The notes beneath the pieces were generated by a model that had not been told where the DNA came from, did not search any database, and worked only from the letters and a program-made list of their open reading frames with translations. Of a stretch of 45,518 bases of DNA, positions 15,459 to 24,898 are shown in pieces. The stretch's first letter is position 1; the number at the start of each line of letters is the position of its first letter. Both the position numbers and the translations under genes were made by a program. Source of the DNA: PWND01 sp964601515 (GTDB lineage Bacteria > Bacteroidota > Bacteroidia > Bacteroidales > UBA7960); assembly GCA_964601515.1 (NCBI GenBank), contig CAZRNU010000010.1:1-45518 (forward strand), given 5' to 3'.

Positions 15459-18326
15459 TTAATTTTTTATAAATTTTGAACTAAGTCTCTTATTATCAAT
15501 TGTTTCAATAGTAATAAAATAGATTCCTTCTGGTAAGCTTGAAACAGTTATGCTGTTGTTGTTTATTTTTATTTTATCATTGACAGTCTTTCCATTAATA
15601 TCATACACAAATATTCTTTCTATTTTTTCAGAATCAAACGAAATATAAAGATAGTCGCTGGTTGGAATAGGGTACACACTATAGCTATAACTACTGTAAA
15701 TTGTTTCGACTCCAATCGGAGTAACATAGTAGCATGCAGTGGTATCCACACAGCCATTTTGCGTTATCTCAACAGCAAAACTTCCGAACGTTTCTGGCGA
15801 AAATGTTTGTTCATTTGCACCGTAAATAGGTGAAAAATCAAAACAGTTTAACCACTGATATTCGCCTTCGGCAATGGCTGTTAGGCTATTTGTATTCTCA
15901 GTAACACTTAAATCTATCTGATGAACGTATAAATTAGTGAACACAATGCTGTCGTTGCCAAATGCGGTTATAAGGGTGTCGATATAAAGTCCTGATTCAA
16001 ACTGAAAATCATTCTGAATGTAAATGCTATCACCAAAACAAATCTGAATATTCTGATGAGAAACTTTTGGAGTTAGTACTTCGAGAAGTGTTGGGTAGTA
16101 GGGGTGTTCACCTGTTATTCCGCTAAATGTATGCTTATTTTGTAACTCATTGACATCAGGGTCGTACTCAAACAAAACACCATCATTATACCCGGTTCCA
16201 AAGTATGTTGTACCATACATTTTCCCATTTGATACCTTAGTTAAATTTACCATTTGCCAGCCATTGCCCCAGGGCAATTGTTTTAGATGTGTGTAGGTAT
16301 TTGTTTCTGTAGAAAACTTATATATTGCTCTATCTTCTGCGCCTCCATAGGTATAACCATGGGCTATTCCATAAAAACTTCCATCACCATCAGGTATAAG
16401 GTTTCCTAGTGGGCCTCGCCCAATATCATCGCCCTGAGTGAAATTATAGACTACAGAATATTCATTGGTTTCTGGATTAAATGAATAAACCACACCGTTT
16501 GAGTACTGCCCTCCAAACATTGTAGTGCCGTATAACAACCCATTTGGTGCTTGATAAAATGAGCTGTTTGGATGCCCACCGGTTGCATCGGCAAAATGGC
16601 GAATAGTTGTGAACTCATGCTGGTTATAATCAAACTTAAAGAGAGTGCCTCTATCATTGTTACCCGAGTATCCCATAACTCCATACAAAACACCCTGTTC
16701 AACTTCAAGCATGTGCGAAAAACACACATTTCCATTGGCATAAGTTAGGTCGTGTAGTTTTATCAATGTTTCCTCTTCGGGGTTAAACTCGTAAATTGTA
16801 CCTAAATTGTATTCTCCACCGTTTGCAGTAATTCCGTATATACGGCCGTTTTCTGCAATAATTAACTCGCTTGACGGTGTGCTGCCGGATTCTGAGTATT
16901 TGAAATGATGCAGAGGAGTATGCTCGCGACTAACCATGTTATATTTATAAAAAACTCCATGATTGTAGCGACCGCCATAAGGAGTCGCTCCGTATAATGT
17001 ATATTTATCATATTGTATAGGAGCTTTATGTGGCCCTTGCCCATTAATAGAACTCTCAAAATTCAATAGGACCCTCAGAGCGTTTTGATTAAAATCATAT
17101 TCAAACAAGGTTCCATAATCAGTAGTTCCTCCATCCGAAGTTAGACCATATAACTTCCCATTTGAGGCAATTAAAGGAGTCCCAATAGGGTAAATAATCT
17201 CATCAACATCTGTAACTTCCCAGCTGTACACTTGAGTATAATGAGCTAACACCTCAAATAAATCCTGTTCCGGATCGTAGCAAAACAAAGTTCCTGTGTT
17301 GTTTTCTCCGCCTTTCTTACACATTCCATATAGTAGTCCATTGGATGAAAGAGTTAAACTCCCATAAACGTTTCTTCCGGTTGTTTCGCTAATAAAGTGC
17401 ACTTTTGTTGAAACAGTAAATTCATCGGGATTAAACTCCAATATTGTTCCATTATTATATTCGCCACCCCAAGAAGTGGTTATATAGAGCATTCCATTCG
17501 GGGCTTCAACTAGGTTGCCATAAAGACCACCTCCATTCACATCTGATTGTAGAGAGATGATTTGAAGCATCTCCTGATTTTCCAAGTCGAACTCGAAAAT
17601 AGTACCATTGTCGTGATCACCACCTTGTGATGTTAAACCAAAAACCCTTCCGCTACTTGCAATGGTTAAACCACCATAGGGGTAACTGCCATCGGTATTG
17701 GTAAAGTGGTACAAATCCAAATATTGTTCTTGCTGAATATCAAACTGAAAGATCACACCACAATCGTTTTCTCCTCCTCCATAGGTCATTCCAAGAAGTT
17801 TCCCATCCTCAAAAACTAGGCTGCCGAAAGGTAGGCTACCTGTACCGCTGTTAAAATGGTGGAGTACAGTATAAGTTGAGTCTGCCAATACAAATTTATA
17901 GATTACACCTTCATAGCTATCGCACTCGCTGGTAGTGCCATATAAAATGCCGGGTTCTACCTCTATGGGTGCTGCAGTCGCATAATTGCCTGTTGTTTCT
18001 TCAAATGAGTGAATTACATTATAGGTATTTGTGTTTAAATCGTACTGAAACAGAACGCCATCTCCATTCAAACCTCCGCCTTGGCTTACACCATAAATTT
18101 TTTCGTTTGATGCTTGAGTAAGTGTAGAATATGTGAATTCGTAACCCATGATTTTTGGAAAATGATACTCTACAGTGTAGTTCTCTCCATTAATATCGGT
18201 TGTGAACAGCACTCCGGCATCATACTTGCCCCCTTGTTCGGTTGATCCCCAAAGCTGCGGCTGGGCTTGCACTTTTACTGCTAAAAATAGTGTTGAAATC
18301 AAATATAATGTAATAAATTTCTTCAT
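15459..18326 (-). CDS. T9SS-exported protein with 14 GGxxxxGTxF-type repeats
   Basis: I chose the ATG at 18326, which gives the signal peptide MKKFITLYLISTLFLAVKVQAQ; the frame is open to 18353. The product has about 955 residues. Residues 22-770 hold 14 copies of a roughly 54-residue unit with the core LYGxTxxGGxxNxGTLFxYD, matching the extracellular repeat TIGR03803 as I remember it. Repeat 13 is irregular. A short Ig/PKD-like part follows (SVTENTNSLTAIAEGEYQWLNC...), then a C-terminal T9SS type A sorting domain (YPIPTSDYLYISF, IFVYDINGKTV, SLPEGIYFITI). The protein should cross the outer membrane and stay on the surface or be released. Fourteen units would suit two seven-bladed propellers, but that is inference. 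Its ligand is unknown. Confidence 0.88.
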   Translation of the reverse strand: MKKFITLYLISTLFLAVKVQAQPQLWGSTEQGGKYDAGVLFTTDINGENYTVEYHFPKIMGYEFTYSTLTQASNEKIYGVSQGGGLNGDGVLFQYDLNTNTYNVIHSFEETTGNYATAAPIEVEPGILYGTTSECDSYEGVIYKFVLADSTYTVLHHFNSGTGSLPFGSLVFEDGKLLGMTYGGGENDCGVIFQFDIQQEQYLDLYHFTNTDGSYPYGGLTIASSGRVFGLTSQGGDHDNGTIFEFDLENQEMLQIISLQSDVNGGGLYGNLVEAPNGMLYITTSWGGEYNNGTILEFNPDEFTVSTKVHFISETTGRNVYGSLTLSSNGLLYGMCKKGGENNTGTLFCYDPEQDLFEVLAHYTQVYSWEVTDVDEIIYPIGTPLIASNGKLYGLTSDGGTTDYGTLFEYDFNQNALRVLLNFESSINGQGPHKAPIQYDKYTLYGATPYGGRYNHGVFYKYNMVSREHTPLHHFKYSESGSTPSSELIIAENGRIYGITANGGEYNLGTIYEFNPEEETLIKLHDLTYANGNVCFSHMLEVEQGVLYGVMGYSGNNDRGTLFKFDYNQHEFTTIRHFADATGGHPNSSFYQAPNGLLYGTTMFGGQYSNGVVYSFNPETNEYSVVYNFTQGDDIGRGPLGNLIPDGDGSFYGIAHGYTYGGAEDRAIYKFSTETNTYTHLKQLPWGNGWQMVNLTKVSNGKMYGTTYFGTGYNDGVLFEYDPDVNELQNKHTFSGITGEHPYYPTLLEVLTPKVSHQNIQICFGDSIYIQNDFQFESGLYIDTLITAFGNDSIVFTNLYVHQIDLSVTENTNSLTAIAEGEYQWLNCFDFSPIYGANEQTFSPETFGSFAVEITQNGCVDTTACYYVTPIGVETIYSSYSYSVYPIPTSDYLYISFDSEKIERIFVYDINGKTVNDKIKINNNSITVSSLPEGIYFITIETIDNKRLSSKFIKN

Positions 18327-18362
18327 TCGCTTAATTATTATGTTTGTATACAATCATTATTT

Positions 18363-18399
18363 AAATGCACAGCAAGTTTTTCCTGCTGTGCATTTTTTT
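18363..18399. terminator. Strong hairpin terminator after the beta-helix gene
   Basis: AAATGCACAGCA and TGCTGTGCATTT form a perfect 12-bp stem with a 9-base loop just downstream of the minus-strand gene that ends at 18402. A run of seven T follows on the plus strand, and the A/T ends make it usable in both directions. The minus-strand T-run is short. Confidence 0.7.
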
Positions 18400-18401
18400 C
18401 G

Positions 18402-19793
18402 CTAATTTGCCTTTGGTATCTGCGCTCCATAGCCTTCAACTGCTCCGAACAATTTTAGGCTTTCTTGCCATGGATATTTGTTGGCAAAGAATGATATTTT
18501 TGCTGTACCTGTTGCTTGTTGAGGTAATCCTAGTATAGACCTAATCTGATTCCAGTCAGAATTTGGATCATATTCCATTGCTACTTCGGCGGCCATATTA
18601 ATAAAATGCGACAAATATGCCTGATTTAATGGAAGCTTTTGTATCAGTCTTTTGTTGCCTTCTAAACTGGCTACAAAATCAACATCTTCAAATTGTTCTA
18701 CGGTAATATAAACTCTTTTATTATGAATGCTAGTATGAACATCGTTTTGTCGGTTGTTAACAAAAAGATTATTGTTTAAATGAAGCGTTGCTCCATTATA
18801 ATCTAGAAACCTTATTGCTGCATCCGAAGCGTATGAAAAAATATTATTGTGAATGTTATACACTGCATTTGGTTTTAGCCAAATTGCACATCCCAGATTG
18901 TTGTTCACGAAAGTCGTTCCATATGTAAAAGCAAATGTATTGTTGGTAATTTCAATTTCTTTTGCATCTTGACGTGGGCTTGTTAGAACTCCGCAATCAA
19001 TACCTGAATGAGCTACGTTAATAAACACATTATTGTCAATTAGTATTTTACCGGGCATATTTTGGCGCTGAGCAATTGAAACTCCGCCATAGCTTATATT
19101 GATAAAAGTGTTATTTCTGATAGTTACGTTGTTTCCTACTATTCTTATTGCTGAACGTTGAGGTGTGCCCCCGGTATTAGTAAGGTTTAGATAACCTGTT
19201 TCAACTCCTTCGGGTGCGTTTTGATTATAGCTGTTTTGTTCGCCCATATCAATCATTAGTCCGTCAATCACCACATCTTGTGTTTCGGTGATGTATATTA
19301 TAGTTTGTTTGCCGGAGCCTGATTTTGGTTTTGTTCTTATAATTGTAGGCGTATTAATAGGGTCGCGTTTGCTAAAATCCGCATTAAATCCACCATATAT
19401 TTCCATTGGCTTCTTAATTTCGAAGTACCCAACTTCAAAGTTTCCAAAGTAAACACCCTCAGCAATGTAAATCTTATCATAATCGCCTGCTTCGTTTATA
19501 GCTTTGTCAAACTCTTTGTAAGGTGAATCTTTTGTTCCAGGATTTTTATTTGCTCCTTGAGGCGAAACGTATATTATTTTGCCTTCAGGTTTTGATGCAG
19601 TTGTTTCCGTAGTCGCAGTTTTTGGTGTTTCTGCTTGCTGGGTTTCTGTTTTTTGTTCTTTTTCATTAGTTTCTGTGACTGCTTTTTTTACATCTTTTAA
19701 CCTGTTAACGTTTCCAATTTGTGCAAAAACGCTTGTTGTCGTAAATAAGCTAATAATTGTACTTAATAATGCAATTGTAATTTTCTTTTTCAT
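18402..19793 (-). CDS. Secreted right-handed beta-helix protein
   Basis: This 463-residue protein has a clear signal peptide (MKKKITIALLSTIISLFTTTSVFAQ), a Thr/Glu/Lys-rich linker (residues about 35-75), and then the start of a pectate-lyase-like domain, IIYVSPQGANKNPGTKDSPYKEFDKAI. The repeated pattern VTIRNNTFINIS, ILIDNNVFINV, IEITNNTFAFTYG, YNIHNNIFSY, LHLNNNLFVNN is the coil signature of a right-handed parallel beta-helix, as in carbohydrate-active enzymes and surface adhesins. I see no catalytic residues that would prove lyase activity. No T9SS domain is present. The gene lies between the hybrid regulator gene and the 14-repeat protein, and its upstream region holds an 11-bp direct repeat with 21-bp spacing, suggesting control by that regulator. 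Confidence 0.87.
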   Translation of the reverse strand: MKKKITIALLSTIISLFTTTSVFAQIGNVNRLKDVKKAVTETNEKEQKTETQQAETPKTATTETTASKPEGKIIYVSPQGANKNPGTKDSPYKEFDKAINEAGDYDKIYIAEGVYFGNFEVGYFEIKKPMEIYGGFNADFSKRDPINTPTIIRTKPKSGSGKQTIIYITETQDVVIDGLMIDMGEQNSYNQNAPEGVETGYLNLTNTGGTPQRSAIRIVGNNVTIRNNTFINISYGGVSIAQRQNMPGKILIDNNVFINVAHSGIDCGVLTSPRQDAKEIEITNNTFAFTYGTTFVNNNLGCAIWLKPNAVYNIHNNIFSYASDAAIRFLDYNGATLHLNNNLFVNNRQNDVHTSIHNKRVYITVEQFEDVDFVASLEGNKRLIQKLPLNQAYLSHFINMAAEVAMEYDPNSDWNQIRSILGLPQQATGTAKISFFANKYPWQESLKLFGAVEGYGAQIPKAN

Positions 19794-19864
19794 TTTTTTT
19801 GGTTTTTAATGGTTTGAGTATTTTTATGATGCAAAACTCGCCAAAACCAATAAAACAGATTTGC

Positions 19865-19896
19865 ACTATTGTTTTGAAAACTGATACTATTGTTTT
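19865..19896 (-). promoter_or_regulatory. Direct repeat (AAAACAATAGT x2, 21-bp spacing), candidate AraC-type operator
   Basis: The 11-mer ACTATTGTTTT (AAAACAATAGT on the minus strand) occurs at 19865-19875 and again at 19886-19896. The start-to-start distance is exactly 21 bases, or two helical turns. AraC-type regulators classically bind such direct repeats with one monomer per half-site. The pair lies 72-103 bases upstream of the beta-helix gene start and next to the gene for a hybrid regulator with an AraC-type output domain. Confidence 0.6.
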
Positions 19897-19935
19897 TTGC
19901 TCTGTAATAGATTGATATAAAGCAATATAAAAAGA

Positions 19936-22900
19936 TTATTCCTCCATCATTTCGGTAGGAGTAATATTGAACTGAGTTTTAAATACTCTGTTGAAGTATG
20001 ATAAGTTGTTAAAGCCCACATCGTAAGCTATTTCTGAAATAGAGCCTGATTTATTCTTAATTAATTGAGCAGCTCGTTTTATTCTAATCGTATTAATAAA
20101 CTCGGTAGTTGATTGATTTAGAAGGGATTTTAACTTATTGTGAAGTGCCGAACGACTTATACCGGCCAAAGAACAAAGTGTTTCAACGGAAAAGTCGGGG
20201 TTCGACATATTCTCCTCAGTAATTTTCAGAATTCGGGAAATAAACTTCTCATCCAAAGAGTTTGTTGTAATCTCTGAAGGATTTACTATAATTGATTTTT
20301 TGTATTTTTCTCTAAGCTTTTGTCTAAGTTTAATCAAGTTCTGGATTCTGGCGCTAAGTTCTCTATAGCTAAATGGCTTAGTAATATAATCATCAGCCTC
20401 AATTTCTAGCCCATGTATTTTGCTGTCTTCAGATGCTTTTGCTGTAAGTATTATAATTGGGATATGACTGGTTTCTTCCTTGTTTTTTAGTGTTTTAACC
20501 AACTCGAATCCGTCAACCTCAGGCATCATAACATCAGTAATTATTATATCAGGAATTTCTTTTGTGGCAACTTCAATTCCAAATTTCCCGTTTTCGGCTT
20601 CCAAAACTTTATAGCTTTTATTCAAATTGCTGCAAATAAATGCTCTTAATTCTTCATGATCTTCAACTACCAGAATCTTTTCTTCAAATGTGCTATTATC
20701 CATTACTATCTTATCGGGCAAACTGTAATCAATATTTGGTTCATCCGATTTTGAGTTAGAATCTTTTTCTGAAAAATCATATTCTGAATCATCAAAGAAG
20801 TCTGAGGTTATGGGTAGTTTAATTTTAAACTCACTTCCAACTCCGATTTTTGACTCTACAGTTATTTCTCCTTTATAAAGAGTAATAAGCTCTCTAACAA
20901 ATGCTAATCCAATTCCTGAACTAAGATTTTTTGATGGAACATTGCTGTCAATCATATAAAATCTGTCGAATATATAAGGCAGTTTTTCTTTTTCAATCCC
21001 CTTGCCGGTATCAGAAACTGTGATTTCTATATAGTCGGCATTTTGCTTTGTTAATGATATTTTAATTTCTCCTTTAACGGTATTTTTAAGAGCGTTGGAA
21101 ATTAAGTTAAACATAATTCTCTCTAACTTGTCCTTGTCAAAGAGACCATTAATGTTCTTTTCTGCCTTGCAAATTATATCTATTCCTTTGTCGCGTGCGT
21201 GCGAGGTAAACATTTCTGTTATAAAATCAATTTCACTAGAGATATCTCCTTTTTGAAAATTAATCTTCACAACACCTTTCTCAATCCTTGATATTTCAAT
21301 TAGCTGGTTTATTAGTCCCATAAGTTTATGGGCGTTATTCAACATAAGTTGTAATGATTGTTTTATCTCTTCATCTTTGCTTTGATATAAAAGTTGGTCG
21401 AGCGGACCCATAATTAAGGTCAGAGGAGTGCGGAATTCGTGCGATATATTTGTGAAAAATCTGGATTTTAATTGGTCCAGTTCTTCAAGTTTTACTTTTT
21501 GTTCTTGCAGGATTATATTTTTAGATTCGATTTCCTTTTGCTTTTCTTCAATTTCTTTGTTCTTTCTGGTTAGAAGCAAGTTTATTTGCTGTTTTTCCTT
21601 ATATCTTTTATAAATGAGAATTATAAAAAACACCATTATCAATAGAAAAGCAAATGCTGTGACAATAAAATACTGTTGGCGAGCTAATTTGTTTTGGTTA
21701 ATAATTTGCTCTTTATTAAGAAGTTCAATTTCTGATTCTTTTTTGTCTGTTTCGTATTTTGCAAGTAATTCGGATAATTGTTTTTGCTTTTCAATATTGT
21801 AAATTGAATCAGTAATAATGATGTATTCATTCAAATATTTTATCTGATTGTTTTTATCTCCTGTTTTTTGATATGATTTTGCAAGGAAATTGTAGTTGTT
21901 TTTTAATAATTGCAAATATCCTCCTGCGCTTGCCAATAGAGATGATTCTGTTAGAAACTTAATGGCATTTTTAAAGTTTGATGTTTTAAAATATGCTGTT
22001 CCTAATCCTGAAAATGCATGAGCTAAAGATTTATCGTCTTTTATTGTTTCGGCAATTTCTTTTGCTTTATAATAAAGTGCCAAGCTTTGTTGGAGGCTGT
22101 CAATAGATTGCAGCACATCGGCTCTTCTTAAAAAGGTTTGAGCTAATCCTTGCATGTAACCAATTCTTTCGAAAGTTGATGCTGATTCATTCAACAACAT
22201 TAATGCAGAATCTATTTTCCCGGTTTTCTCATAAACTGCACTCATACTTAATCCGGAGTAAGCATAACCAAAGTAATTTTCAATCTGCAGTTCAATTTCT
22301 CTAGCATTTTTAAAATACCTTAGAGCTTCTTTATAATTGCCTTCTTCAAAATGTATGCTGCCAATATTATCTAAATTAGTTGCTAATGCTCTTTGGTTTT
22401 CCGCTATTGTATTTAGATTTAAAGCCCTGAGAAAATAATTGAGAGCTTTACTTCTATTGCCCCATTCTTTATAAATAGTACCTACATCATTTAAACATAC
22501 TGCAGCATCTGACGGGATAGACAGTGTGTCCATCATTTCATATCCTAAAAGATAGAATTCAATAGATTTTTCAAAATTCCCTCTGGCATAAAAAAGAGTT
22601 CCAAGGTTAGAATAACAGTTTGCAATTCTTTCTTCATTTTCAAGTTTTAAGAACAGATCTAATGATTTTTCATAATATTCCTGTGCTTTATCAAAATCAT
22701 TTTTATACCAATATGCAGTTCCTATAATATTTGTACAAGATGCAATTCCTTCATTATCGTTAAGGTTTATAGCAGTAAAAAGTCCCTTATTAAAATAATA
22801 AAGAGCACTGTCAATTTCACTTAATACAACAAATGATACTCCAATGTCTTGAAATATTCTAATCAGTAAATCTTTTCTGTTTAGTTTGTTAGCTAAATCT

Positions 22901-23112
22901 TCAGCTCTTTTTGCCAATTGCAAACTGGCTTCAGGATTATTGAAATACGATAATGAGTGAATCTCATGTAAGATTGAGATTTTTTCTAAGTCAGAAGCTT
23001 TTAATAAAAGATTATTTAGGCTGTCTACTTTTTCTTGCTGGGCAAAAGTTAAGCCTATATTGGAAATTGTCGTAATTATTATTACAGTAAAATATGTGGC
23101 AAATATCCTCAA
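19936..23112 (-). CDS. Hybrid two-component regulator: TPR sensor, histidine kinase, receiver, AraC output
   Basis: This 1058-residue one-protein signalling system has these parts in order: a signal sequence (1-25), a TPR array (about 30-440) predicted to lie in the periplasm, a membrane helix (YFIVTAFAFLLIMVFFIILIY, 481-501), a coiled coil (505-550), a HisKA domain with His558 in SHEFRTPLT, an HATPase domain with the N-box FNLISNALKN near 668-677 and the G-boxes DTGKGI (701-706) and SSGIGLAF (731-738), a receiver domain with Glu817/Asp818, phospho-acceptor Asp860 and Lys912, and an AraC helix-turn-helix (about 965-1055). All catalytic residues are present. It differs from polysaccharide-sensing hybrids in having TPRs rather than beta-propellers. 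The adjacent beta-helix gene is a likely target. Confidence 0.95.
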   Translation of the reverse strand: MRIFATYFTVIIITTISNIGLTFAQQEKVDSLNNLLLKASDLEKISILHEIHSLSYFNNPEASLQLAKRAEDLANKLNRKDLLIRIFQDIGVSFVVLSEIDSALYYFNKGLFTAINLNDNEGIASCTNIIGTAYWYKNDFDKAQEYYEKSLDLFLKLENEERIANCYSNLGTLFYARGNFEKSIEFYLLGYEMMDTLSIPSDAAVCLNDVGTIYKEWGNRSKALNYFLRALNLNTIAENQRALATNLDNIGSIHFEEGNYKEALRYFKNAREIELQIENYFGYAYSGLSMSAVYEKTGKIDSALMLLNESASTFERIGYMQGLAQTFLRRADVLQSIDSLQQSLALYYKAKEIAETIKDDKSLAHAFSGLGTAYFKTSNFKNAIKFLTESSLLASAGGYLQLLKNNYNFLAKSYQKTGDKNNQIKYLNEYIIITDSIYNIEKQKQLSELLAKYETDKKESEIELLNKEQIINQNKLARQQYFIVTAFAFLLIMVFFIILIYKRYKEKQQINLLLTRKNKEIEEKQKEIESKNIILQEQKVKLEELDQLKSRFFTNISHEFRTPLTLIMGPLDQLLYQSKDEEIKQSLQLMLNNAHKLMGLINQLIEISRIEKGVVKINFQKGDISSEIDFITEMFTSHARDKGIDIICKAEKNINGLFDKDKLERIMFNLISNALKNTVKGEIKISLTKQNADYIEITVSDTGKGIEKEKLPYIFDRFYMIDSNVPSKNLSSGIGLAFVRELITLYKGEITVESKIGVGSEFKIKLPITSDFFDDSEYDFSEKDSNSKSDEPNIDYSLPDKIVMDNSTFEEKILVVEDHEELRAFICSNLNKSYKVLEAENGKFGIEVATKEIPDIIITDVMMPEVDGFELVKTLKNKEETSHIPIIILTAKASEDSKIHGLEIEADDYITKPFSYRELSARIQNLIKLRQKLREKYKKSIIVNPSEITTNSLDEKFISRILKITEENMSNPDFSVETLCSLAGISRSALHNKLKSLLNQSTTEFINTIRIKRAAQLIKNKSGSISEIAYDVGFNNLSYFNRVFKTQFNITPTEMMEE

Positions 23113-23166
23113 TAGTAGAATGTGTTTCGATTAGAGAATGCAATTTACAAAATATTGAAACAAAAA

Positions 23167-23178
23167 TATTGTTTTTTG
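23167..23178 (-). promoter_or_regulatory. 12-base match to the candidate operator, upstream of the hybrid regulator
   Basis: TATTGTTTTTTG at this position is identical to 19888-19899 within the second half-site of the candidate operator. It lies 55-66 bases upstream of the regulator's own start, in the same orientation. A weaker ACTATTTTG follows 23 bases later. This suggests autoregulation, but the T-run lowers the significance. Confidence 0.3.
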
Positions 23179-23201
23179 GCAATAATAACTATTTTGTAAC
23201 G

Positions 23202-24191
23202 CTACTGAATCCAATCAGACAATAAACTTTTTACTAATTGGTTGTTTCCAATACCTTCCGAAAACAGTTGTGTTGCTTTTCCTTCATTGTCGTAAAATGC
23301 AAAGTGTAATTTGCTCGATTTTGTATCAACAAGAAAAATGGCAGTTGAATTATACCATCCTAGTTTTTTGTCATCAATTTTTATTGCACTTTTTACTCTT
23401 ATGATATTGTCTTCTACCTTTTCTATATTATGGTCTTGCAAAAGCCAGAAGTAAGCCGAGTCGAAATAATCTTCTCTTGTGAATAGCTTTTTAAGTCGCG
23501 ACTGAATGTTCTCATCTTCAATAAACAGTGAAGAAAACTTTCCGGCATAGTGTATTGCGTATGAGATATCGCCGGTTCCTATATATTTGGGCCAATGCTT
23601 CAGCTCTTCAGGATTTTCAGCTGCGTAATATGCTAAATATGCATCGTAATTGAAATGCTCATTTCCTTCTTCAATTTCTTGGCCGGGTAAGCTCTCTACT
23701 TTTGACATAAAATTTTCATTATCCATTAGTGGCATTATATAATCATTAAAGAAAAACAATGCTTCATTAAAACCGGCTTTTGATTCATCATCTACTTCAA
23801 TATCAATATTTTCTTCTGTTGCTGTGTTTGTTTGAATTATATGAATCAACTTATCTTTTTCGGCATAAAATACTGTTTTTTCATTTATTTCAGTGAGCAA
23901 TGATTCAATCAAGAAAACAGATTTATCTTTAATGTAAAACCTTTGCTGCCAAGTTTCCCCCATAGCTACAACAAGAAATGCTTCATTATCATAAAAAACA
24001 TCAGCTTGCCAATCTTCTTGAAAAATATTGTAAGATTTTGAAGCTGAAATTATATTATCAATTTCTGCTTTCAGCCTATCAAGTTCCTTTTTACTGGAAG
24101 AGTTTTCTTCTTTAGAATCACATGATGAAAATGCAAGGCACAATGCAATGCAGATTAATGAAATTAGGCGAGTATGAGGTTTAGTTTTCAT
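23202..24191 (-). CDS. Hypothetical lipoprotein
   Basis: This 329-residue protein has a lipoprotein signal (LICIALCLAFSSC, Cys24) and a charged Ser/Glu/Lys-rich linker, followed by a helix (KELDRLKAEIDNIISASKSY). I do not recognise the remainder, which is acidic and mixed in structure, with strands such as YNSTAIFLVDTKSSKLHFAFYD. It has no cysteines after the lipid anchor and no obvious catalytic motif. It lies 55 bases after the small outer-membrane barrel gene on the same strand and may be co-transcribed with it and the acetyltransferase. It precedes the hybrid regulator gene, whose promoter must lie in the 89-base gap between them. Confidence 0.7.
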   Translation of the reverse strand: MKTKPHTRLISLICIALCLAFSSCDSKEENSSSKKELDRLKAEIDNIISASKSYNIFQEDWQADVFYDNEAFLVVAMGETWQQRFYIKDKSVFLIESLLTEINEKTVFYAEKDKLIHIIQTNTATEENIDIEVDDESKAGFNEALFFFNDYIMPLMDNENFMSKVESLPGQEIEEGNEHFNYDAYLAYYAAENPEELKHWPKYIGTGDISYAIHYAGKFSSLFIEDENIQSRLKKLFTREDYFDSAYFWLLQDHNIEKVEDNIIRVKSAIKIDDKKLGWYNSTAIFLVDTKSSKLHFAFYDNEGKATQLFSEGIGNNQLVKSLLSDWIQ

Positions 24192-24246
24192 AGGTTAATG
24201 TATTTAATTATACACTTTTAACATTAAGTTTTGCAAAAATAAGATA

Positions 24247-24897
24247 TTAATTCAATGGAATTGAGCATCCAACAAAAAGCCAATTGAAAATCGCAAAATA
24301 GTCGTTAAAGGCTATATGTGCATCTCCAAGAAATTGCTCGGGTTTGCGATTTTTATAAACGTGAAAAAACCCGTCAATAGCAGGGATTTCAACAAAAGCA
24401 TATTCAAAAAAAGTAAACCTGAATTTTCCGCCAATGCCTATGGATGCTGTTTTTAAATCATAATCCTCATTGATAAGATGATTATAAAACTTCCAATTGT
24501 TATAACCAATACCAACCGACATAATTGGTTGAATTTTTATTCTTTTAAAATTCCATGTATAATAATAATCTAGGTGCAACCTTTGTACATTGAGATTCCC
24601 GGTAACTCCAGTAAAGTCGCCTTTATATGCCGGGGAAGGATCTTGGAGATGTTTCTCGCTGAGTTCAACATTCATGCCGGTATATCTTAAGCCCCAAGTA
24701 GTTACAGAATCGATTCCAAAAGTTGTTCCCGCAAAAAATGTATAATTGTCAGGCCCAAGGTTTCTAAATGAATTCTGGCTGAGTTCATAAACTTCAACAC
24801 CAAAGAAAACAGACTTTGGTAATTTACTTTGAGCTAATGAGTTATGATGTAAGAAGCTCAAAAAAGCCAATGCTGCAAATAATAAATTCTTTGTCAT
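24247..24897 (-). CDS. Small outer-membrane beta-barrel protein
   Basis: This 216-residue protein has a signal peptide (MTKNLLFAALAFLSFLHHNSLAQ) and an alternating strand pattern typical of an eight-strand-type outer-membrane barrel, with segments such as LNVQRLHLDYYYTWNFKRIKIQPIMSVGIGYNNWKFY and ASIGIGGKFRFTFFEYAFVEIPAI. The chain ends FNWLFVGCSIPLN. No enzymatic residues can be argued. The start codon lies one base after the stop of the upstream acetyltransferase, so the two are translated from one message, though this need not mean a shared function. Confidence 0.72.
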   Translation of the reverse strand: MTKNLLFAALAFLSFLHHNSLAQSKLPKSVFFGVEVYELSQNSFRNLGPDNYTFFAGTTFGIDSVTTWGLRYTGMNVELSEKHLQDPSPAYKGDFTGVTGNLNVQRLHLDYYYTWNFKRIKIQPIMSVGIGYNNWKFYNHLINEDYDLKTASIGIGGKFRFTFFEYAFVEIPAIDGFFHVYKNRKPEQFLGDAHIAFNDYFAIFNWLFVGCSIPLN

Positions 24898-24898
24898 A

